Source: CAG-303 sp034172985
GTDB lineage: Bacteria > Bacillota > Clostridia > Lachnospirales > Lachnospiraceae
Direction of reading: 5' to 3'
Length of the DNA: 36,684 bases
Assembly (NCBI GenBank): GCA_034172985.1
Contig: JAXFDY010000006.1
Coordinates: 1 to 36,684, forward strand
In this document: positions 31,358 to 36,684 of the stretch, one piece after another
Position numbering within the stretch: position 1 is the stretch's first letter
Layout: the number at the start of each line of letters is the position of its first letter
Position numbers and translations under genes: made by a program
The notes under the pieces: generated by a model
Told to the model about the DNA's origin: nothing
The model's input: the letters and a program-made list of their open reading frames with translations, nothing else
Databases searched by the model: none

Positions 31358-32540
31358 ATTATTAGAAAAATATTATAGAGTATATGCAGAGATAAATCTT
31401 GACTGTATTCGGGATAATATTTTGGCAATGAAACAAAATGTGGGTGAAGACACAGCCATGGCGGCAGTATTAAAAACGGATGGATATGGTCATGGAGCAG
31501 TTCCTATTGCACTGGCATTGAAAGATATGGTTCAGGCTTTTGCTGTTGCCACCATTGATGAAGGGATAAATCTTCGAAAACATGGGTTGGATAATGAGAT
31601 ATTTATTTTAGGTTTTCTTCCTGAAGGACGGATAGAAGATGCTATCACATATGAAATCTATCCGGCTGTGTTTGAATATTCCATGGCAGAAAAGATCAGC
31701 CGGAAAGCAGTGCAGATTGGAAAACAGGCAAAAATCCAGATAAAAGTGGATACCGGTATGGGAAGAATCGGTTTTCCAGTCTCGGAAGAATCAGTTGAAA
31801 CTGTAGCCCGCATATCTAAGCTTCCAAATTTAGTGATTGATGGGATATTTACCCATTTTGCATCTTCTGATTCGGCAGATAAAACTATGGCAAACGGGCA
31901 ATATGAAAAATTTATTTGGTTTACAGAAAGCCTGAAGAAAAGAGGGGTTACCATCAGGGTCAGACATTGTGATAATAGTGCAGGCATTATTGATCTTCCT
32001 CAGGATTCCATGGATATGGTCAGAGCCGGTATAGCACTGTATGGGTTATATCCGTCGGAAGAAGTAGACAAGGAAAAGGTGAAATTAAGACCTGCACTTT
32101 CTATGAAAAGCCACATAATATATCTTAAGGATGTAGAACCGGGATACGGTATCAGTTATGGTTCGACTTTTGTGACGTCCAGAAAGACAAAAGTGGCAAC
32201 AATTCCTGTAGGTTATGGTGATGGGTATCAGAGAAATTTATCGAATAAAGGATATGTTCTGATTCGCGGACAAAAGGCAAAAATCATCGGAAGAGTTTGC
32301 ATGGATCAATTTATGGTGGATGTAACAGATATAGATGGAGTCTGCGAAGGCGATGACGTTACATTAATTGGAGAAGATGGAAAACTTCAGATTACAGTGG
32401 AAGAACTGGCAGAACTGGCAGGAACTTTTAATTATGAATTTGTCTGTGATTTAGGAAAACGAGTGCCGAGAGTTTTTTACAGCAATGGCAGGATTATCTG
32501 CGGAAAAGATTATTTTGATGATAATTATGATGTAAAATAA
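31350..32540 (+). CDS. alr: Alanine racemase
   Basis: A 396-residue PLP enzyme making D-alanine for peptidoglycan. Seen: PLP lysine K42 in AVLKTDGYGHGAVP, KVDTGMGRIGF, IFTHFASSD, catalytic tyrosine Y270 in GISYGSTF, and VGYGDGYQRNLSNKG. The Lys motif KTDGYGHG replaces the textbook KANAYGHG, as in many clostridia. Overlap of 8 bases with nnr indicates coupled translation. The D-alanine supplied links it to the cell-wall carboxypeptidase gene elsewhere in this window. Confidence 0.96.
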   Translation: MDELLEKYYRVYAEINLDCIRDNILAMKQNVGEDTAMAAVLKTDGYGHGAVPIALALKDMVQAFAVATIDEGINLRKHGLDNEIFILGFLPEGRIEDAITYEIYPAVFEYSMAEKISRKAVQIGKQAKIQIKVDTGMGRIGFPVSEESVETVARISKLPNLVIDGIFTHFASSDSADKTMANGQYEKFIWFTESLKKRGVTIRVRHCDNSAGIIDLPQDSMDMVRAGIALYGLYPSEEVDKEKVKLRPALSMKSHIIYLKDVEPGYGISYGSTFVTSRKTKVATIPVGYGDGYQRNLSNKGYVLIRGQKAKIIGRVCMDQFMVDVTDIDGVCEGDDVTLIGEDGKLQITVEELAELAGTFNYEFVCDLGKRVPRVFYSNGRIICGKDYFDDNYDVK

Positions 32541-32574
32541 ATGAATATACCGCTGATTATTGTGAATACTAAAG

Positions 32575-32593
32575 GTGAAAGAAATACTTTCAC
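32575..32593. repeat. Short inverted repeat between alr and mazF
   Basis: Perfect 7-bp arms GTGAAAG (32575-32581) and CTTTCAC (32587-32593) around AAATA. There is no T-run after it, so it is not an intrinsic terminator. It sits 43 bases before the mazF start and could be an RNA hairpin or operator. Confidence 0.45.
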
Positions 32594-32635
32594 TCTCGCT
32601 AAGAGATAGTAAATAATAATTTAGGGGTGGTTTTA

Positions 32636-32983
32636 GTGAATATAAAAAGAGGGGATATCTTTTATGCGGATTTGCGTCCTGTAGTAGGATCAGAACAGGG
32701 AGGTATCCGTCCGGTAATCATCATTCAGAATGATGTGGGAAACAGACATAGTCCTACAGTAATATGTGCAGCAATTACCAGTAGAATGAATAAGGCAAAA
32801 CTTCCGACACATGTGGAACTGGATAGCAGCAAGTGTGATATTGTGAAGGATTCTGTTATTCTTTTGGAACAATTGCGTACCATTGATAAAAAAAGACTGA
32901 AAGATAAGATATGTCATTTAGATGGTGATATTATTGATAAGGTAGATAGAGCACTGATGATTAGTTTAGAACTTTCTACATAG
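32636..32983 (+). CDS. mazF: MazF/EndoA-type mRNA interferase
   Basis: A 115-residue toxin-type endoribonuclease of the PemK/MazF (NdoA) family. Marks: IKRGDIFYADLRPVVGSEQG, GIRPVIIIQND, CAAITSRMNKAKLPTHVEL and VILLEQLRTIDKKRL. The family cuts mRNA at short sequences and is held by a MazE-type antitoxin. In Bacillus the antitoxin gene sits between alr and ndoA; here that 95-base space holds no convincing antitoxin. Translation probably starts at GTG 32636, with AGGGGTGG five bases upstream; an in-frame GTG at 32627 falls inside that site. Confidence 0.92.
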   Translation: MNIKRGDIFYADLRPVVGSEQGGIRPVIIIQNDVGNRHSPTVICAAITSRMNKAKLPTHVELDSSKCDIVKDSVILLEQLRTIDKKRLKDKICHLDGDIIDKVDRALMISLELST

Positions 32984-32986
32984 TTA

Positions 32987-33016
32987 TTGACGAATACCGG
33001 AGAAATATGATATATT
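32987..33016 (+). promoter_or_regulatory. Candidate promoter for the CNNM-yebC pair
   Basis: TTGACG (32987-32992), 18 bases, TATATT (33011-33016), between the mazF stop and the CNNM start. Confidence 0.5.
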
Positions 33017-33076
33017 TAGACTGTTCGGCATTTTTGTCCGGATAAACTTATTGAGGAAAGTTGAGGAGATAATTAA

Positions 33077-34438
33077 ATGGACGATGGGAGTCCCTTATAC
33101 GCATTAGTGATTTTTATTGGTTTTGTAGTTGTAAATGCAATCATGTATGCTTTTGGCGCCGCAGTGCAGAATCTCAATGAAACAGAGGTTGAAAAAGAAT
33201 CAGCAGATGGTTCGCAGAAAGCTGCAAAATTGCTGAAATACATACAAAATCCGGCAAAATTTATCAGTACCATACAATTGGTGACCGGCTTTATGGCGGT
33301 AGTGGTTGGTTATTTTCAGCTAGAGGTTTATGCAGAAAATGTGAGAAGATGGATGATTGGTCTGGGAGTGGGATTTTATCTTTCTGATTTTGCCATGTAT
33401 TTTATAGCATATCTTCTGACAGCACTTTATCTGATGTTGATTTTGCTTGCACTTGGTATTTATGTTCCGAAAAAACTTGGCATGAAATACTGCCATCAGG
33501 CAGCGTATGCTTTTGTTGGAATTGTAAATGTACTTGTAGCAATCCTTACACCGTTTACAGCTTTTGTTCGCTTTTTTTCAAATCTGATTCTTCGAATTGT
33601 CGGTATCGATCCCAATGAAGAGGGATTGAATGTGACAGAAGAAGAGATTATGAGCATTGTCAATGAAGGGCATGAACAGGGAGTTTTGGAGGAAAGGGAA
33701 GCGGAGATGATATCAAATATCATTTCTCTGGATGATAAAACGGCAGGTGATGTGATGATCCACAGAAAAAGTATTGTTGCAATAGACGGAATGCTGAACC
33801 TTCGCGAAACAGTAGAATTTATAGCGGAACAGAACAATTCACGTTATCCGGTATTTTTGGATAATATTGATAATATTATTGGAATCCTGCATATCAAAGA
33901 TGTTTTGTATTATTACCATAAAAGTACTTATGATAATATGGCTGTGAAGGATATCGAGGGATTGATCCGAAAACCGGAGTTTATACCAGAATCACGAAAT
34001 CTGGATGATTTGTTTAAAGAAATGCAGAACAATAAAAACCATATGGAAATTGTGGTTGATGAATATGGACAGACGGCCGGACTGGTGGCTATGGAAGATA
34101 TTCTGGAAGAAATCGTCGGCAATATTTTTGATGAACATGACGAGGAAGAACATAATATCATTAAAGAGAGCGATGATTCTTATCTGGTCAAAGGTCTGAC
34201 ACCTCTGGAAGAAATCGAGGACGAACTTGATATCAGTTTTGATGAAGAAGAATTTGATACGATTAATGGTTATATTGTATCTAAACTGGATCGTATTCCT
34301 ACAAAGGGAGAAAAACCGGCAGTCAAAGCCTGCGGATGCACGTTTAAAGTGCGAGAAGTAGACGGAAAAATAATAACATTATTAGAAATCATAAAAAACA
34401 AGCCGGAGAATGAAGAACATTCGATGGCGATAGAATAA
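33077..34438 (+). CDS. CNNM/CorC-type hemolysin-family membrane protein
   Basis: A 453-residue protein of the HlyC/CorC family. About four N-terminal helices in a DUF21/CNNM transmembrane domain (about 5-180), a tandem CBS pair (about 215-335; GDVMIHRKSIVAIDG, NSRYPVFLDNIDNIIGILHIKD, HMEIVVDEYGQTAGLVAMEDILEEIVG) and a C-terminal CorC_HlyC domain (about 355-440; SYLVKGLTPLEEIEDELDI). Family members are linked to magnesium/cobalt export and divalent cation balance rather than true haemolysis. An acidic stretch (DEHDEEEHN) joins the last two domains. yebC follows after 14 bases. Confidence 0.92.
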   Translation: MDDGSPLYALVIFIGFVVVNAIMYAFGAAVQNLNETEVEKESADGSQKAAKLLKYIQNPAKFISTIQLVTGFMAVVVGYFQLEVYAENVRRWMIGLGVGFYLSDFAMYFIAYLLTALYLMLILLALGIYVPKKLGMKYCHQAAYAFVGIVNVLVAILTPFTAFVRFFSNLILRIVGIDPNEEGLNVTEEEIMSIVNEGHEQGVLEEREAEMISNIISLDDKTAGDVMIHRKSIVAIDGMLNLRETVEFIAEQNNSRYPVFLDNIDNIIGILHIKDVLYYYHKSTYDNMAVKDIEGLIRKPEFIPESRNLDDLFKEMQNNKNHMEIVVDEYGQTAGLVAMEDILEEIVGNIFDEHDEEEHNIIKESDDSYLVKGLTPLEEIEDELDISFDEEEFDTINGYIVSKLDRIPTKGEKPAVKACGCTFKVREVDGKIITLLEIIKNKPENEEHSMAIE

Positions 34439-34452
34439 AGGAGATTGAAAAA

Positions 34453-35202
34453 ATGTCAGGACATTCAAAATTTGCTAATATTAAGCACAAGAAAGAAAAA
34501 AATGATGCAGCAAAGGGAAAAATATTTACAATTATCGGTAGAGAACTTGCTGTTGCAGTGAAGGAAGGGGGTCCGGATCCTGCAAATAACAGTAAACTTG
34601 CTGCCGTGATTGCTAAGGCAAAGGCAAATAACATGCCAAATGATACGATTGACAGAGGTATCAAAAAAGCTGCGGGAGATGCAAACAGTGTAAATTATGA
34701 ATCTGTTACATACGAAGGCTACGGTCCGAATGGAACAGCAATCATTGTAAATGCACTTACTGATAACAGAAACAGAACTGCTTCTAATGTAAGAAATGCA
34801 TTTACAAAAGGTGGCGGAAGTGTCGGAACAACCGGTTGCGTGTCATATATGTTTGATGAAAAAGGCCAGATTATTATCGATAAGGAAGAATGCAGTATGG
34901 ATGCTGATGAACTGATGATGATGACGCTGGATGCAGGTGCAGAAGATTTTGCTGAAGAAGAAGACAGCTTTGAGATACTTACAGCTCCGGCAGATTTTGA
35001 TGCAGTCAGAGAAACTCTGGAAGGAGCAGGTGTCGTAATGGCTCAGGCGGAAGTAACCATGATTCCTCAGAATTATGTAGAGCTGACTGTGGAAGATGAT
35101 ATTAAGAAAATAACAAGAATCCTTGATATGTTAGATGAGGATGATGATGTTCAGGCGGTATATCATAACTGGGATATGCCTGAGGATGAGGAAGAAGAAT
35201 AG
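34453..35202 (+). CDS. yebC: YebC/TACO1-family regulator
   Basis: A 249-residue protein with the canonical N-terminus MSGHSKFANIKHKKEKNDAA and the blocks NMPNDTIDRGIKKAAG, YEGYGPNGTAIIVNALTDN, NRTASNVRNAFTKGGG and an acidic C-terminus (DEDDDVQAVYHNWDMPEDEEEE). The family has been described both as transcription regulators and as factors easing ribosome stalling at proline stretches. AAAGGAG lies ten bases before the ATG. Closed by a strong terminator. Confidence 0.95.
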   Translation: MSGHSKFANIKHKKEKNDAAKGKIFTIIGRELAVAVKEGGPDPANNSKLAAVIAKAKANNMPNDTIDRGIKKAAGDANSVNYESVTYEGYGPNGTAIIVNALTDNRNRTASNVRNAFTKGGGSVGTTGCVSYMFDEKGQIIIDKEECSMDADELMMMTLDAGAEDFAEEEDSFEILTAPADFDAVRETLEGAGVVMAQAEVTMIPQNYVELTVEDDIKKITRILDMLDEDDDVQAVYHNWDMPEDEEEE

Positions 35203-35212
35203 AGTTTCAGAT

Positions 35213-35256
35213 ATAATATCAAAAAAAGCAGGAATTCCTGCTTTTTTTGATATTAT
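35213..35256. terminator. Bidirectional terminator between yebC and the PHP gene
   Basis: A near-perfect 44-base palindrome with seven-A and seven-T blocks inside the arms and GAATTC at its centre. The stop codon of the minus-strand PHP gene lies within its distal arm. Confidence 0.9.
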
Positions 35257-36047
35257 AACGGTATAGTCATAGCTTTTCTTTTTGAAAAGATATTATAGTG
35301 ATCAAATCCTGCATTCAGAAGAAGTTCTTTTGCTTTGTCGAAATCAGCTCCGATATCTTCGGGGCAGTGGGCATCTGAACCGACAGTAATCACATTGCCC
35401 CCCAGTTCGTGATATCGTTTTATGATTTCAAAACATGGATTTGTGGATTTCAGACCTTTTCGAAGTCCGGCCGTATTGATTTCGATTCCTTTTTTGGATT
35501 TTATGATGTTTAATAAGATTTTATCAATAATTTCTTTGTACTTTTCGTAGGAATAATCTGTATCTTTTTCTTTTGCATAGCGGATGGCATAATCAATATG
35601 CCCATATACATCAAAGTTTGTATGTATTCTGAGGTTATCGTAAATATTTTCAAAATACATGTTCATTACCTGCTCTGTTGTGTGGTTCCTCCAGATATCT
35701 TCATAATAAGGGTCAATCCCGTTTATTACATGAGAAGAACCGATGACAAAATCAAAAGGAACAGCAGAAAGAAAAGATTCCACATCATTTTTTATGTGGG
35801 GTTGAAGACCCATTTCCACACCAATCAGAAGATGGATGTTTTCTTTATATTTTTCTTTGTACAGGGAAAGTGTTTCATAGTATTTATGAACATCAAGATA
35901 AAATTCACTATCATTATAGTCAATATCATGGTGGTCTGTGATACATAAATGTGTCATTCCGAGACGGATGGCCTGTTGAATCACTTTGTCAATATCTGCT
36001 TCTGAATCAGCAGACATAAGGGTATGTACATGAAAATCGCAAAGCAT
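35253..36047 (-). CDS. PHP-family phosphatase (histidinol-phosphatase-like)
   Basis: A 264-residue metal-dependent phosphoesterase of the PHP fold. Metal motifs: DFHVHT (H6, H8) followed by SADSEAD, CITDHHDIDY near 36-45, IGVEMGL near 77, GSSHVING near 102, YGHIDYAIRY near 150 and GSDAHCPEDIGADF near 220. It resembles HisJ/HisK-type histidinol-phosphate phosphatases, the last-but-one step in histidine synthesis, but no his genes are nearby, so another phosphate ester is possible. AAAGGAG precedes the start. Divergent from gapdh. Confidence 0.87.
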   Translation of the reverse strand: MLCDFHVHTLMSADSEADIDKVIQQAIRLGMTHLCITDHHDIDYNDSEFYLDVHKYYETLSLYKEKYKENIHLLIGVEMGLQPHIKNDVESFLSAVPFDFVIGSSHVINGIDPYYEDIWRNHTTEQVMNMYFENIYDNLRIHTNFDVYGHIDYAIRYAKEKDTDYSYEKYKEIIDKILLNIIKSKKGIEINTAGLRKGLKSTNPCFEIIKRYHELGGNVITVGSDAHCPEDIGADFDKAKELLLNAGFDHYNIFSKRKAMTIPL

Positions 36048-36083
36048 AAGTGTCTCCTTTCACAAATATCTAATGGTACGTGG

Positions 36084-36106
36084 CACTATTTTAACATAAG
36101 ATAGTG
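36084..36106. repeat. Near-palindrome upstream of the PHP gene
   Basis: Arms CACTATTTTA (36084-36093) and TAAGATAGTG (36097-36106) match at 9 of 10 pairs around ACA. It lies 36 bases upstream of the PHP start codon, a place where its promoter would be. Candidate operator. Confidence 0.45.
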
Positions 36107-36143
36107 GGATAAGAAATAAGAAAAATAATTTTTTCACAATTTA

Positions 36144-36166
36144 CCAAAATATGCTTGATATTTTGG
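36144..36166. promoter_or_regulatory. Palindrome overlapping the gapdh promoter
   Basis: Perfect 9-bp arms CCAAAATAT (36144-36152) and ATATTTTGG (36158-36166) with a 5-base centre. It covers the -35 of the gapdh promoter, so a bound repressor would block polymerase. It does not match the Rex consensus or the CggR direct repeats I know. Confidence 0.6.
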
Positions 36167-36183
36167 AATAAATTAGGTAGAAT
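36155..36183 (+). promoter_or_regulatory. Promoter for glyceraldehyde-3-phosphate dehydrogenase
   Basis: TTGATA (36155-36160), 17 bases, TAGAAT (36178-36183); a perfect TATAAT also lies at 36183-36188 but with a 22-base spacer. The leader to the ATG is about 65 bases. Confidence 0.65.
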
Positions 36184-36256
36184 ATAATACAGTTAGATAA
36201 CTTGCAGAGACAAGATATTTACAAAAAATACATTTTTTATAGGAGGAAATAAAAAA

Positions 36257-36684
36257 ATGTCAGTAAAAGTTGCAATTAACGGATTTGGACGTATTGGACG
36301 TCTTGCATTCAGACAGATGTTCGGTGCAGAAGGATATGAAGTAGTAGCAATCAACGATTTAACAAGCCCAAAGATGCTTGCTCATCTTTTAAAGTATGAC
36401 AGCTCACAGGGTAAATATGAGAAGGCAGATACCGTATCAGCAGGTGAAGATTCCATTACAGTTGATGGTAAGGAAATCAAAATCTATGCATTCCCAGATG
36501 CAAACAACTGCCCATGGGGAGAGCTTGGAGTAGATGTAGTTTTAGAGTGTTCAGGTTTCTACACATCAAAGGAAAAGGCACAGGCTCATATCAATGCAGG
36601 TGCTCGTAAGGTTGTTATCTCAGCTCCGGCTGGAAAGGATCTTCCAACAATCGTTTACAATACAAATCATACAACATTAAAACC
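36257..36684 (+). CDS. gap: Glyceraldehyde-3-phosphate dehydrogenase, 5' part
   Basis: The first 142 residues of a type I GAPDH; the gene runs off the window. It begins MSVKVAINGFGRIGRLAFRQ, the NAD-binding Rossmann motif, followed by VVAINDLTSPKMLAHLLKYD, DVVLECSGFYTSKEKAQAHI and AGARKVVISAPAGKDLPTIV. The catalytic cysteine (about residue 150) lies beyond the end. AGGAGG sits nine bases before the ATG. This glycolytic enzyme makes NADH; its own promoter carries a palindrome that suggests specific regulation. Confidence 0.95.
   Translation, partial: MSVKVAINGFGRIGRLAFRQMFGAEGYEVVAINDLTSPKMLAHLLKYDSSQGKYEKADTVSAGEDSITVDGKEIKIYAFPDANNCPWGELGVDVVLECSGFYTSKEKAQAHINAGARKVVISAPAGKDLPTIVYNTNHTTLK

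Noticed and set aside
32541..32609. 22-codon ORF as a real antitoxin gene.
   Set aside because: Too short for any known MazE-type antitoxin and without a ribosome binding site; kept only as an observation under the mazF finding.
36133..36139. TTCACAA as a Rex half-site upstream of gapdh.
   Set aside because: The matching left half is absent at the required spacing.
1..36684. tRNA, rRNA, CRISPR array, insertion sequence or prophage.
   Set aside because: No cloverleaf, repeat-spacer pattern, transposase or phage gene was seen on either strand.

Overview
The window reads as a chromosomal segment of a low-GC anaerobic Firmicute, most likely a member of the Lachnospiraceae. This rests on AT-rich codon use, strong AGGAGG ribosome binding sites, near-consensus sigma-A promoters, the acpS-nnr-alr-mazF gene order, Rex, a SpoVB-type flippase, a CotH protein and a bifunctional RibBA. 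No rRNA, tRNA, CRISPR array, insertion sequence or prophage is visible. The genus cannot be fixed from this alone.

Layout. (1) 2-364: the 3' end of a DUF2399 (TIGR02679) gene, matching the JetD nuclease of type III Wadjet plasmid-defence systems. It meets a minus-strand pair (TRIC-like membrane protein and M20 amidohydrolase) tail to tail. (2) 2261-5565: an aldo/keto reductase, a decayed regulator remnant, a DUF421 membrane protein, an EamA transporter and a small Bfd-like [2Fe-2S] protein. (3) 5638-8379: one large REC-GGDEF-EAL-REC-GGDEF protein of cyclic-di-GMP signalling. (4) 8385-16347: an FMN-riboswitch-led cluster, ribD-ribE-ribBA-ribH-thiM-thiE-rluF-ligA, tightly packed and closed by a bidirectional terminator. 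(5) 16346-18838 minus: metA and a SpoVB/MurJ-type flippase. (6) 18938-22839: cysteine desulfurase, a Cache-PAS membrane sensor without output domain, and a D,D-carboxypeptidase. (7) 22841-27962 minus: carbamate kinase, and an ABC-F ATPase translationally coupled to a membrane-anchored CotH protein. (8) 28041-35256: rex (with a likely Rex operator on its own promoter), an unknown coiled-coil protein, acpS, nnr, alr, mazF without an adjacent antitoxin, a CNNM/CorC protein and yebC. (9) 35253-36684: a PHP-family phosphatase divergent from gapdh, with two near-palindromes in the shared intergenic region.

How it works together. Most genes are core metabolism or housekeeping. The cofactor theme is strong: flavin and thiamine synthesis, Fe-S sulfur supply, NAD(P)HX repair and NAD-dependent redox sensing by Rex. 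I do not see a clearly new multi-gene system inside the window. The best leads are the dual-domain c-di-GMP protein, the FMN-switch control that may extend to thiamine salvage, the output-less sensor next to a cell-wall carboxypeptidase, the ABC-F/CotH pair, the antitoxin-less MazF and the uncharacterised palindromes. All functional calls come from reading the sequence; no database search was run.
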